A stretch of DNA of 54,128 bases, taken from NCBI GenBank assembly GCA_013151025.1, contig JAADJC010000019.1:1-54128 (forward strand), given 5' to 3'. The first letter of the stretch is position 1. Each line of letters starts with the position of its first letter. Source of the stretch: Acidobacteriota bacterium. GTDB taxonomy: Bacteria; Acidobacteriota; Holophagae; Thermotomaculales; Thermotomaculaceae. Below are positions 19,060 through 27,403 of this stretch, piece after piece. The notes beneath the pieces were generated by a model. It did no database searches and was not told the origin of the DNA. It worked only from the letters and a program-made list of their open reading frames with translations. The position numbers were made by a program, and so were the translations under genes.

Positions 19060-19785
19060 CTACCTCTTTTCCAGCAACATCACCGCAAGAATCACGCCAT
19101 TATCCTTTTTGCTGGAAATTCCGATAATCACCGGTTTCCCCTCCTTCACAGAGAAAGAAGTATTCAGCACGTTCCATTTATCATAAACCGTTTTGCCGGA
19201 TTCATCCTTTGTCGGCACCAGTTTGTCCACTTGAAATTGGCTGAGAATCAGACTGCTCCGACGGCCGTCCGGACGAAATCCCAGGCGATATCCCGCACCA
19301 TTATCCGGAATCATGCTGGCAGAGAGAGATTTTCCCGTAATAGTCTGCAACCGGGACTTGTAAATAATCTTTGCGCCTTTGATGTCAATTTCCCTCAACT
19401 CTTTCACCACAGCACTGTCAAGCTCCGGGTCAAACCGGGTACCGCCGTCCACCTGCAGGATGTAGGTCAGAAACGTCAGTGTATCCGGCTGCACATCCAC
19501 TTTGTTCAGGAGCCGCTCTATTTTTTCAATGGTAATGGGCGTAGCTGTAATCACCAGCACATTGCTCTTGTCATCGTAATCCATACTTGCGGCAGTTGAA
19601 TAGTCCTCCTGGACAATTCGCCTAATCGCGCTGTAATATGCATTGGACAACTTCGCCCCCTTCAACTGAATTACTTTTGTTTCCAACCTCGCCGGCACAT
19701 CGGCTGTTTCTTTCGGGGTGGTATTCTGAGCCATTGCGATGCCGGAAACCAATAAGACCAGCAAAATAACTGTCAATTTTCTCAT
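19060..19785 (-). CDS. Exported secretin-type short-domain protein
   Basis: The 241-residue protein has a clean signal peptide (residues 1-19, ending AMA). A beta-alpha segment follows: LKGAKLSNAYYSAIRRI, then KSNVLVITATPITIEKIERL and NKVDVQP. This matches the N1/NolW-type domain of type II and III secretion and pilus secretins. The C-terminal half continues like a secretin-associated region, but no beta-barrel secretin domain is present, so it is not a channel by itself. It is the third gene of the ECF sigma and anti-sigma operon and may be a periplasmic target or sensor. Confidence 0.7.
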   Translation of the reverse strand: MRKLTVILLVLLVSGIAMAQNTTPKETADVPARLETKVIQLKGAKLSNAYYSAIRRIVQEDYSTAASMDYDDKSNVLVITATPITIEKIERLLNKVDVQPDTLTFLTYILQVDGGTRFDPELDSAVVKELREIDIKGAKIIYKSRLQTITGKSLSASMIPDNGAGYRLGFRPDGRRSSLILSQFQVDKLVPTKDESGKTVYDKWNVLNTSFSVKEGKPVIIGISSKKDNGVILAVMLLEKR

Positions 19786-19796
19786 CTTGAATCCTC

Positions 19797-20306
19797 CTAA
19801 TTGGTATATGAAATCCAGATTACATTTTCTTTCAACCGGGTCACTGTAGTTCTTCGCTGAACCTCCCGGATTTCCGGCGTTCGAACCGGGCTTTCGTTCA
19901 ATAAGGCTGTTCGAACCGGTGCTTCCTGAATCAGATCAATCCCAGCGGTCGGTGAGTGACGAAAGAGAAACGAAAACCATAGTACCAGCACCACTGTTGC
20001 CGCCACAGCACCAAACCGGAACACAAGCTTCACCCGGGAGCGTCCGCGCTTGACTGACAACACTTCACTTTGCTGGAACTTTTCCAGTACCCGGTCTGCG
20101 ATGCCGTCTGGTACCAGCTCCGCCGATTCCATAGTAAAAAGCATATCCAAGTGGCCCGAAATTCGGTTTTCCAATGCCAAAACCCTACGACATGCCTCAC
20201 AGGAAGAAAGGTGGTCCGAAACCTGTTTGTTCATATCTGTATCCAACAGATCCCGCTGAAATAACGGCAGATAGTCCTGAAACTCTTTACACTTCACGGT
20301 GTTCAC
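19797..20306 (-). CDS. Anti-sigma factor with zinc-finger domain
   Basis: The 169-residue protein has the ZAS-type motif, a histidine and two cysteines in HLSSCEACRR (about residues 31-40). A basic linker and one membrane helix (about residues 95-110) follow, then a 55-residue periplasmic tail. It would hold the ECF sigma factor encoded just upstream in the inner membrane until a signal arrives. The start overlaps the sigma gene stop by 4 bp. The next gene is an exported protein 11 bp downstream. Confidence 0.85.
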   Translation of the reverse strand: MNTVKCKEFQDYLPLFQRDLLDTDMNKQVSDHLSSCEACRRVLALENRISGHLDMLFTMESAELVPDGIADRVLEKFQQSEVLSVKRGRSRVKLVFRFGAVAATVVLVLWFSFLFRHSPTAGIDLIQEAPVRTALLNESPVRTPEIREVQRRTTVTRLKENVIWISYTN

Positions 20307-20827
20307 CTCACAAATTCCGGAAAGAAACGAGTAATGTAATTCCTCATTCGGATTCTGGCGCTCTGGTAATGACTGCGAACAGTGGAAGCAGACAGCCCCA
20401 GTATTTCTCCCACTTCAGCGGAGTCCATATTTTCGTAATGAATCATTGCCACTATCATTCGTTCCTTCTCCTTGAGAACCGTCATTGCCCTGGAAATAAT
20501 CTCCTTTTCATCCAGGCGGGACGACGGGGTCTCCTTTTTTCCAGGTTCGGGGATTTCATCCATCCCCACTGTGTTTGCCCTTTTCTTCAACATGGTGAGG
20601 CACACATTTTTCAAAATCTGCACCAGATAAGCCTGAATGTATCCATTGGGGTCCAACCGTTCCCGGGACCGCCAGAACCGAAGGTAAGCATCCTGAACCG
20701 CGTCCCGGGCATCCTCGGTGTTTAACAGAATTCCGTAGCTTACCGACATCAACAAGCGCTCTGTCTCACCGACAAACTCTTTGAATGCATCTTCGTCACC
20801 CTGTCTTAACCGCTCCGCATCCACCAT
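20303..20827 (-). CDS. ECF-family RNA polymerase sigma factor
   Basis: The 174-residue protein has sigma region 2 (YGILLNTEDARDAVQDAYLR, FWRSRERLDP) and region 4 (MIVAMIHYENMDSAEVGEIL, then LSASTVRSHYQSARIRMRNY). No other domain is seen. It is encoded directly before its probable anti-sigma factor, with a 4-bp overlap. It follows the radical SAM gene by 23 bp, so it may also be transcribed from upstream. The regulon is unknown. Confidence 0.9.
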   Translation of the reverse strand: MVDAERLRQGDEDAFKEFVGETERLLMSVSYGILLNTEDARDAVQDAYLRFWRSRERLDPNGYIQAYLVQILKNVCLTMLKKRANTVGMDEIPEPGKKETPSSRLDEKEIISRAMTVLKEKERMIVAMIHYENMDSAEVGEILGLSASTVRSHYQSARIRMRNYITRFFPEFVR

Positions 20828-20850
20828 TCAAAACCACCTGTGTTCTATTC

Positions 20851-21831
20851 TCACCATAACCGGTCACCTGTACTACCCTTCCCGGACATTTCCCGTCCAA
20901 AAAACTTTCCCTGAAAGCTGTTTCTCCGGTGAAGTTCATCTACAATCTTCTGTGTCGGCTTCAGATGAAGCCACCCCCAGTCCGGCGCAATCAACGCGGA
21001 ATGGGTGTCTGCACGGGCAGAAAGACGGTGTACCACCACATCCGGTGGAATTTGTTCCAGAAAATCAGCAACTATATTGACATATTCTGAAAGTTCCAAT
21101 GGAGACACCCGCCCTTCCTTGTACCATTCGGCAATCTCAGTTCCCCTCAGTATATTCAACTGATGAAACTTGATTCCCTTAACCCCATGTTCCGTAAACA
21201 AAGACACGGCAGCCATCATTTCATTCCAAGTCTCCGTCGGAAACCCGAAAATCAGGTGCACGCAGGTGTGAATCTTCGGGTACCTGCACAGCCGTTCCAG
21301 TACCTGAAGGGAAGAGGCGGCATCATGGCCCCGGTGAATCATATCCAATACCCGATCCGTCAATGTCTGCACACCGAGATCCAGAATCACCAGTTTTTCT
21401 TCCGACAACTTTCCCAGCCAATTCAGCAAATCGTCCGCGATACAGTCCGGCCGGGTTCCGATTGCGATTCCCACAGCCTTCTCATCCATCACCGAAAGAT
21501 AGCGGGAAACGCACACCTTTGTTGAGGCGTATGTGTTTGTATAAGATTGAAAATATGGAATAAATTTTCTTATTCCCAGCTTCTCTTCAATCTTCCTGCA
21601 TCCGGTTTCATACTGAAGCCTCACCACCTGATTTGCATCAATATGTGCTGCGGCACTACCCCGTTCATCACAAAAAGCACAGGGCTGTACTGCCTCGCCA
21701 TCATGGCTGTCACGGTTGGGGCAACTGAATCCTCCGTCCACCGTTACCCGGTAAACTTTTTCCCCGAAGCGTGCCTTCAGATAGTCCGATAGTTTTCTAT
21801 AGACGGGAAAGTTTTTTGTCCCAGTGGGCAT
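20851..21831 (-). CDS. yhcC: YhcC-type radical SAM protein
   Basis: The 326-residue protein belongs to the TIGR01212/YhcC radical SAM group. The cluster-binding cysteines lie in FSCPNRDSHDGEAVQPCAFC with the wide spacing typical of this group. LGVQTLTDRVLDMIHRGHD, HLIFGFPTE and HQLNILRGTEIA follow. The substrate of the family is not firmly known. The gene overlaps the end of the flavoprotein gene upstream by 35 bp and precedes the sigma factor by 23 bp. Confidence 0.88.
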   Translation of the reverse strand: MPTGTKNFPVYRKLSDYLKARFGEKVYRVTVDGGFSCPNRDSHDGEAVQPCAFCDERGSAAAHIDANQVVRLQYETGCRKIEEKLGIRKFIPYFQSYTNTYASTKVCVSRYLSVMDEKAVGIAIGTRPDCIADDLLNWLGKLSEEKLVILDLGVQTLTDRVLDMIHRGHDAASSLQVLERLCRYPKIHTCVHLIFGFPTETWNEMMAAVSLFTEHGVKGIKFHQLNILRGTEIAEWYKEGRVSPLELSEYVNIVADFLEQIPPDVVVHRLSARADTHSALIAPDWGWLHLKPTQKIVDELHRRNSFQGKFFGREMSGKGSTGDRLW

Positions 21832-22513
21832 TGGTTTTATCCCTGTACATCTTTTCAGGAATCAGAGGTTCCTTCAATTTTCTCAACAATTTTTCATCCA
21901 CAGCGCCGTCCCGGACAAACTGCTCCCCTGCTCTCTCCACATTCTTAAGATAGCGCTTTACAATGGGGTTCAACAAAATGTGCTGAATTTTCAACAACTC
22001 ACCCATAGTCCGGTAAATTTCCAGTTTCAACTCAACATTCGTTTCCCGTGCGAGACGGTCAAAAAAGCGGGTCATCACCTGAAACTGGCTGTATTCCGGG
22101 TAACCGCAATTGGAAATGGCAATATAATCGGGATAACGGTCATACCTGCGGACATGGCGGGTTTCTCCGTTCACATACTCAAAATTCGGCTTCACCAGCG
22201 GCAGGATTCTCTCTAAAAACTTTTTCAGAATCGAGGTGATATTGTCCGTGTAAAGAGGGGACGCCAGCACCACGATATCGGAAGCGAGAAAAATGGAATG
22301 CAGGGCTTCCACATCGTCTTTGTGAACACACTTTCCAGGTGTCGTGTCCCAGCAATTGAAACAGCCCCTGCAATGTTCAATATTCTTTTCAACAAGAAAA
22401 ATATTCTCGGCTTCTGCTCCCGCCTTCTCAGCCCCCTTGAGAAAAGACTCCACAATCCGGTTTGTATTCCCGTTCTTTCCCCTTGGACTGCCGTTAAACA
22501 CCGTAATTTTCAT
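21797..22513 (-). CDS. Flavodoxin-like NAD(P)H-dependent oxidoreductase
   Basis: The 238-residue protein opens with the FMN-phosphate loop FNGSPRGKNGNT. It has the CRGCFNCW cysteine cluster, seen in the multimeric flavodoxin/iron-sulfur flavoprotein group, and ASPLYTDNITSILKKFLER. It is likely an FMN reductase; the cysteines could bind a cluster. The substrate is unknown. A strong ribosome site (GGAGG) precedes the ATG. The 3' end overlaps yhcC by 35 bp. Confidence 0.85.
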   Translation of the reverse strand: MKITVFNGSPRGKNGNTNRIVESFLKGAEKAGAEAENIFLVEKNIEHCRGCFNCWDTTPGKCVHKDDVEALHSIFLASDIVVLASPLYTDNITSILKKFLERILPLVKPNFEYVNGETRHVRRYDRYPDYIAISNCGYPEYSQFQVMTRFFDRLARETNVELKLEIYRTMGELLKIQHILLNPIVKRYLKNVERAGEQFVRDGAVDEKLLRKLKEPLIPEKMYRDKTNAHWDKKLSRL

Positions 22514-22559
22514 CCTGTCCTCCCTCCTTGTTTCTTTCAGCAGTTTATCACATGGTCTT

Positions 22560-22600
22560 CGGCGCTTTGCGCCGGATTCCAGATGATAGATGTTGAATGA
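22560..22600. repeat. Hairpin repeat family, copy 2
   Basis: CGGCGC (22560-22565), TTT and GCGCCG (22569-22574) form a perfect hairpin. It is followed by GATTCCAGATGATAGATGTTGAATGA, which shares the GTTGAATG ending with the other copies. It lies between the divergent flavoprotein and CAP-domain genes; the rest of that 300-bp gap shows no gene. Confidence 0.5.
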
Positions 22601-22815
22601 AGAAACAGGAGAGGAAAACGGGAAATTAAGGAGACTGGCTACTTCAGAAGGCTGTAATTACAGGAAACTTTATGAATTGTTATTCAGTATAAACCATTCA
22701 AGAAAGCTCCCGAAAGCACAATCCTGAGCTAATTGCAAAGGGACAGTGAATGGGAACAGAAGAATACCTGGGAATGGTAAATGGTGAGAAAGGACTGGGA
22801 AACAATGAGGAGAAA

Positions 22816-23811
22816 ATGAAAAAACTGCCGATCGCATTCATACTTCTACTTACATTGACAGCGAGTAGCGGACCGGGCCTCAGCAAAGCACCTGTGAGTC
22901 CGGAAACTGCGGTATTAGGCCCACTCTACATCCAGGTACCGGACATCTCGGAGTGCATCCCCGGCAAGCTCACCGATAAAGAAATTCAGACAGCGTTCAA
23001 AGTAGTTAACCGCATCCGGGCGTTGCACCGGCTTTCACCTGTCACATACAAAAACAGCATAGATGAGGCCTCTGCAAAAGCCGCCCTGATTGTTGCGGCA
23101 AACAGGAGCATGACTCACCACCCTTCCCGGGAATCTCTCTGTTTTTCTGACGAGGGTGCCGAGGCGAGCTCCCACAGCAACCTTTTTATATCCACTTATT
23201 CCATATGGGATCCCACCCTCTCTGGACGCCGTGTACCGGACATTGTCACACAAATGAAAAAGTATCTGATTCCAACATCCGACATTGTGGCCGGTTGGCT
23301 CATTGACCACAATGTTCCTTCTCTGGGTCACCGGAGATGGCTGCTGAACCCGTTTCTGACGGAAATTTCTTTTGGGCGCGTGGATACAATCAGACACTCG
23401 GGAAGTCGGTGGGACGTGATCACTGGCGGCGCCCTGGTATATCGCGCGGTCAAAGGGATGCCCTCACTTCCCGCCAATTTCTTTGTCGCCTGCCCATTCA
23501 ATGATTATCCCGCTTCATTTTTTGATAAAAATGAGTTTTTATCGTTTTCTGCGATTCCCATCAGCGCCAATATTTTCGGAAACGAACTGGTCCAATTGGA
23601 TGCGGCAAGAATTACGATCACAGATCAGTATGGAAAATCAATGCCTGTAAGAGATATCCATTGGGACAACAATGCTTACGGTGTTCCCAACGCGCTGATA
23701 TGGAAGACTCCCGGCCTGAAACTCAACAAACGATATCATGTTACCATTTCAAATGTTCGATTCGGTAACAGTGCCCATACCTATCGGTACTGGTTTCGCG
23801 TCATCCCGTAA
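22816..23811 (+). CDS. Exported CAP/SCP-domain protein
   Basis: The 331-residue protein has an N-terminal signal peptide and a CAP (SCP/PR-1) domain at about residues 65-210. Typical elements are VVNRIRALHRLSPVTY, a histidine-bearing MTHHPS, and LGHRRWLLNPFLTEISFG. The C-terminal 110 residues are beta-rich, with YWFRV at the end. CAP proteins are extracellular with varied or unknown roles. ATG 22816 is chosen over 22750: GAGGAG lies just upstream and the signal peptide starts there. It is a single gene. Confidence 0.82.
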   Translation: MKKLPIAFILLLTLTASSGPGLSKAPVSPETAVLGPLYIQVPDISECIPGKLTDKEIQTAFKVVNRIRALHRLSPVTYKNSIDEASAKAALIVAANRSMTHHPSRESLCFSDEGAEASSHSNLFISTYSIWDPTLSGRRVPDIVTQMKKYLIPTSDIVAGWLIDHNVPSLGHRRWLLNPFLTEISFGRVDTIRHSGSRWDVITGGALVYRAVKGMPSLPANFFVACPFNDYPASFFDKNEFLSFSAIPISANIFGNELVQLDAARITITDQYGKSMPVRDIHWDNNAYGVPNALIWKTPGLKLNKRYHVTISNVRFGNSAHTYRYWFRVIP

Positions 23812-23812
23812 G

Positions 23813-23846
23813 CGGCGCATCACGCCGAGTGTTAAATATTGAATGA
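23813..23846. repeat. Hairpin repeat family, copy 3
   Basis: CGGCG (23813-23817) and CGCCG (23823-23827) pair around CATCA, followed by AGTGTTAAATATTGAATGA. The flank matches the reverse complement of copy 1. It starts two bases after the CAP-domain gene stop and could act as a 3' hairpin, though no T-run follows. Confidence 0.55.
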
Positions 23847-23918
23847 CAGAACAATCAGGGAATTGTCCACTCTCTGCCTTTTCTGAACTCATCCCCATTC
23901 ACTCTTTGTCTTTTCTTA

Positions 23919-24003
23919 CCTTTGTGATGACTTTGTGTTAAGTTCCCTTCTGCTCTTCCCCCGCTGCGGCCTGGTATGCGGTGAAAAATCTTCTCTCTTT
24001 CCC
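23919..24003. repeat. Diverged copy of the 130-bp repeat, inside a gene end
   Basis: CCTTTGTG-ACTTTGTGTTAAGTTCCCTTC, then CTGCGG-GCGGTGA and TCTCTTTCC, align in order with 44031-44122. Identity is partial except for a long exact block around TTTGTGTTAAGTTCCCTT. The block contains the stop codon of the LutB-LutA fusion gene (23938-23940, minus strand), so the last 20 or so residues of that protein are repeat-encoded. Confidence 0.65.
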
Positions 24004-25896
24004 ATGCGCTGACTCTGACATGAAAGACACAGAATGGACAACACGGGCTTTCCCAAAAACCCGTCTAAGCTGAAGCAGGCAGGATGGGCAGGACGTGACA
24101 ATGGTAAATTTTCCATCCATACCGGTTTCTTTTCGGGAGAGAATCTTTCTTGAAATCCGGGGATGCTGAAGAAAATAGGTGCCGCCGCTGCCGCAACAAC
24201 GATTCTCGTTCTCCCATTCGGAAAAAGGAATTACCTGGTTCAAATCGGCCTTTTCCGATGTTCCCGGGCCGGTTTTGAGATGACAGGGCTGGTGATAAAA
24301 AACCGGAATATCAGAATCAATTTTCCCCGCAGTTTCCGCCATTGCCACGCTCATCAACTGAATTTTGTCTCCTAAATATTCCCGGAGATAAGCAAATCCG
24401 GATGAGCAGGGCAAAAATATCCTGTCATAAGGGTTAAACATTTTTCGGATAGATTCCAGGCGATCATTCGCCGCTGACAACTGTCCTTTATAAAAATGGG
24501 GCATTCCGCAGCAGCCTGAATCAAGGATTTCCGCATTGGGGAAAAATCGGGAAAGCGCTGATTCAATTTCTTTTCTTTCCTTTTTCATCAATGGATTGCG
24601 AAACGCACACCCGATGAAGACAGCTTCCCGCGAAGCGGGAGCTGGGTTTGAGTTTGAGTCAGAACAAACCCCACTTCCACTCGCACTTTCACTAGCACTC
24701 TTACTCCCACTGTTCTGCTGCCCACGCCCACTCACAACGCCCATATTTCTCCCCAGGATTTTCAATGGTAATGAAAGATAGAAGGGTAATGGATAGGATT
24801 CGGACAGTTGCGCGACAAGGTCCGCGATGGGAATTCCCATGGGGCATGACGGTTCACAGGTTTTACAGCGAAGACAGTACGACGCGATTGACGAAGCGTC
24901 CCGGCCTTTACCGGTAAACGCTGTCAGAAGCGCGCCAATTCCACCGTGATAGACCTTGCCGAATGTATGGCCCCCAACTTCTTCGTACACCGGGCAGATA
25001 TTGAGGCACGCGCCACAGCGGATGCACCGGGCTCCTTCGGAAAATTCGCTTGCCATTAGTGCCTTGCGGCCATTGTCCAGTACCACAAGAAAAGCCTGTT
25101 GATGGGGAAGCGGCTTTCGAAAAAAGTCCACGTAGGAGGTATATTCCTGAGCTGTGGCACTTCCGGAAAGAAGGCGTTGGACCCCTTCCATCCCCTCTAT
25201 GGAATCATAAATTCTATCCCAGCCGGTGACGATAAACAGTTTCTCAGGCAAGCGAGCGGACAATGAGACATTCCCCTCGTTACTGACTGCCAGCACAGTT
25301 GCCGGGTCTGCACAGATTGCATTGGCCCCGATTATGCCGGCATCCGCGCATTTGAACTTCTCCCGCAGGTGCCGCCGGGCAAAGGCAGTCAAAGCGTGGG
25401 CCTCCGGAGGAAGATTTTCACCAAATTTATGGTTGATCATCTCTGCCACATCCCCGGCAGACAGGTGAATTGCCGGAGCAGTAAAATGGGAAGGAAGCTC
25501 ATTCCTTTGCTGGATAATCCATTCGCCCAGGTCGGTTTCCACCACTTCCCGCCCTGCCCTTTCCAACACCTGCCGCAATTCCATTTCTTCAGTTGTCAGG
25601 GATTTCCCTTTCACAATCAGCTTTGATTCGCCCATGTTGTCTGAAATGAAACGATTGGCAGATGATACAGTATCCGCGAAAAACACAGTAATGCCGTTGG
25701 CCCGAAACTGTTCAGCCGTTGTTTCCCAGAGGGATTGAGCATTTTCAAGAGATGTTGTCCGCTTCGCCACCGCTCTTTCCCGAAGGGAATCCAGGTTCCG
25801 CTCCCGGAATAGTTTCTCTCGTTTTCGAACCGTCAGATTGGTAGCATTGAATACATTTTCATTGAATTTCGACAAAAATGCACTCCTTAGGCCCAT
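23938..25896 (-). CDS. LutB-LutA-type fusion iron-sulfur protein (lactate utilisation)
   Basis: The 652-residue protein looks like two subunits of the LutABC lactate oxidation complex joined. Residues 1-280 are a LUD domain of LutB type. Two ferredoxin motifs follow, CIRCGACLNICP (near residue 287) and CLRCKTCEPSCP (near residue 343). A low-complexity Ser/Gly/Asn linker spans about 385-420. The C-terminal 220 residues carry two CCG-type cysteine motifs, SGCCGMPH and CCGSGG, as in LutA and glycolate oxidase GlpC/GlcF proteins. It is likely a peripheral membrane electron-transfer protein. A truncated LutC-like gene lies upstream with a 38-bp overlap. The C-terminal tail is encoded by a dispersed repeat. 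Confidence 0.85.
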   Translation of the reverse strand: MGLRSAFLSKFNENVFNATNLTVRKREKLFRERNLDSLRERAVAKRTTSLENAQSLWETTAEQFRANGITVFFADTVSSANRFISDNMGESKLIVKGKSLTTEEMELRQVLERAGREVVETDLGEWIIQQRNELPSHFTAPAIHLSAGDVAEMINHKFGENLPPEAHALTAFARRHLREKFKCADAGIIGANAICADPATVLAVSNEGNVSLSARLPEKLFIVTGWDRIYDSIEGMEGVQRLLSGSATAQEYTSYVDFFRKPLPHQQAFLVVLDNGRKALMASEFSEGARCIRCGACLNICPVYEEVGGHTFGKVYHGGIGALLTAFTGKGRDASSIASYCLRCKTCEPSCPMGIPIADLVAQLSESYPLPFYLSLPLKILGRNMGVVSGRGQQNSGSKSASESASGSGVCSDSNSNPAPASREAVFIGCAFRNPLMKKERKEIESALSRFFPNAEILDSGCCGMPHFYKGQLSAANDRLESIRKMFNPYDRIFLPCSSGFAYLREYLGDKIQLMSVAMAETAGKIDSDIPVFYHQPCHLKTGPGTSEKADLNQVIPFSEWENENRCCGSGGTYFLQHPRISRKILSRKETGMDGKFTIVTSCPSCLLQLRRVFGKARVVHSVSFMSESAHGKERRFFTAYQAAAGEEQKGT

Positions 25897-26209
25897 GAAC
25901 TCCTGAAATTAGCTTTTTCTCAATATCCGCAGTCTTGCTCTCCGCACTGACAAAACAGGCCTGAGTGAATCCCCCCCGCAATGCTTCTTCATAACTTTCT
26001 TGCCGATTGCGGCACAAAATCACCACGACTTCACACAAAAACAAGATTTCAGCATCAGATTTGCTTTCAATTGGAACAAATGCACCGGTATCAGGGATAA
26101 ATTCTGCCGATTCCACAACAGAAACGGATTGTCCCGAAAATCGGCTTTTTACATTTTCTACAAAATTGTCCAATTGATGTTGCGGGACTTGATGCCACTC
26201 AGTTGCCAT
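25859..26209 (-). CDS. Short LutC-like (LUD domain) protein
   Basis: The 116-residue protein ends in SGVHGPKECIFVEI, the characteristic C-terminus of LutC/YkgG LUD-domain proteins. A segment before it (FIPDTGAFVPIESKSDAEILFL) also fits the family. Normal LutC is about 200-240 residues, so the N-terminal and middle parts are reduced. ATG 26209 is used; a longer frame to 26278 would overlap the kinase gene more and adds unconserved sequence. It overlaps the upstream kinase gene by 11 bp and the LutB-LutA fusion by 38 bp. Confidence 0.65.
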   Translation of the reverse strand: MATEWHQVPQHQLDNFVENVKSRFSGQSVSVVESAEFIPDTGAFVPIESKSDAEILFLCEVVVILCRNRQESYEEALRGGFTQACFVSAESKTADIEKKLISGVHGPKECIFVEIQ

Positions 26210-26864
26210 TTTCCTTTTCCCCGGACCGCTTCGGAAGCCTCGGCTTGTTGAAAAACCAAAGCATCCGAATCCATTCAAAGCGCCTGAGAAACTTCCTGTC
26301 TTTTTCCGACAGTGAATCCGGACAGATAAAAGACCGCCATTTAATCACCGCGCTGACGTCTACATATCGAAATAACGGACGCATCAACCAGTAAAGGGGA
26401 TTCCACTTTGAAAATCGAACGGAACTGGCGAAATCGATGAGAATAACCTGACCGTCCCGGGACATTACATTACCCCGCTTTCTGAGATCAAGATGAAAAA
26501 ATCGTTTCCGATGCAGTTCCTGGACTACATTTTCCAGTTTTCCGGGTAAAAAGCAGAATTCCGGCTGGCATTCCAACTCGGCGACGGTGGGCCCGTCCAC
26601 GTACTCCATCGCAAAGGCAAAACGATCAATCCGCCCCAAAAGACGCGGCACAAAATCAAACTGCTGTAAAAATTCATAGTTCCGCCGCTCCCGCCAGAGG
26701 GTGTAGGCACCGTACCACCTTGTAAGTGTTCCTTTTTTAGAGTAATCCTTCACCACAACAGGCCGCGCCTCCAGATTCACCACATACACATCCGCCTGCC
26801 TCTTTTTGCCATGCAACAGAAAACGCTTTTTTGCTCCGTCGAGAAAGTTCCGTGTAATTTTCAT
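26199..26864 (-). CDS. Lipopolysaccharide-kinase-like protein
   Basis: The 221-residue protein has a compact protein-kinase-like fold. VVVKDY holds the ATP-binding lysine, the catalytic loop is FFHLDLRKRGNVM (HxDLxxxN pattern), and the metal site is LIDFASS in place of DFG. This matches the KdkA/WaaP/RIO-like group that phosphorylates Kdo or heptose of the LPS core. The substrate is inferred only from the fold. Its place between a MerR regulator (4-bp overlap) and lactate-utilisation genes is unexpected. Confidence 0.7.
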   Translation of the reverse strand: MKITRNFLDGAKKRFLLHGKKRQADVYVVNLEARPVVVKDYSKKGTLTRWYGAYTLWRERRNYEFLQQFDFVPRLLGRIDRFAFAMEYVDGPTVAELECQPEFCFLPGKLENVVQELHRKRFFHLDLRKRGNVMSRDGQVILIDFASSVRFSKWNPLYWLMRPLFRYVDVSAVIKWRSFICPDSLSEKDRKFLRRFEWIRMLWFFNKPRLPKRSGEKENGN

Positions 26865-27211
26865 TCGCCTGCTTTCAGATAATCCAGTACTGCCTGCAAC
26901 TCATTGCGAATCTGCAGCAGTTGTTCCCGTTCGATGGAAGACATTGATTTTTGCGGCTCTGCCTCCCCCTTCTCCATTTTCTTCCTTAACCCTTCTATTG
27001 TCATACCGGTTTCTTTTAGTTCCCGTTGGATCTCCTTTAGAAGCTCCACATCTTCCGGATTGAAAATCCGCTGACCCCGCCGGGTCTTTTTCGGTTTCAA
27101 TTGGGGAAACTGGCTTTCCCAGAATCGGACAACCGACGGTTTTATTCCCAATAAACGGGAAACCTCTCCGATTCGAAGGTATTTCTGATCCGATATGTCA
27201 AATTTTGCCAT
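26861..27211 (-). CDS. MerR-family transcriptional regulator
   Basis: The 116-residue protein has a MerR-type winged helix (YLRIGEVSRLLGIKPSVVRF, WESQFPQLKPKKTRRGQRIF, then NPEDVELLKEI). A coiled-coil tail follows (QLLQIRNELQAVLDYL). It has no cysteine-based effector domain, so the inducer cannot be guessed. This short form is common near translation and cell-envelope genes in many phyla. The next gene overlaps by 4 bp, so it probably controls or at least shares a transcript with the kinase and Lut-like genes. ATG 27211 gives the standard N-terminus. Confidence 0.85.
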   Translation of the reverse strand: MAKFDISDQKYLRIGEVSRLLGIKPSVVRFWESQFPQLKPKKTRRGQRIFNPEDVELLKEIQRELKETGMTIEGLRKKMEKGEAEPQKSMSSIEREQLLQIRNELQAVLDYLKAGE

Positions 27212-27261
27212 TTTTCTTCCCAGGATTAAGTTCCGGCCAATCCCTTCCGCCGGACTTGAAG

Positions 27262-27267
27262 AGTATA
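27262..27267 (-). promoter_or_regulatory. Possible -10 box before the MerR operon
   Basis: TATACT on the minus strand lies about 50 bases before the MerR start. No convincing -35 box is found at the right distance, so the call is weak. The rest of the gap to 27403 contains repeat-like text (GCCGCAGAGGGAAGGGAAAG) and no gene. Confidence 0.3.
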
Positions 27268-27403
27268 GCACATCCACAACAACGCAAAAGACAAGAAGAA
27301 TGGCCTAACGTGCCGCAGAGGGAAGGGAAAGAAGTAAAAAGTGATGGGAAACAAAGACAGAACACTTTTCGGCTTTTTTCCTTTGTGAACCATCCGCCGT
27401 CCA

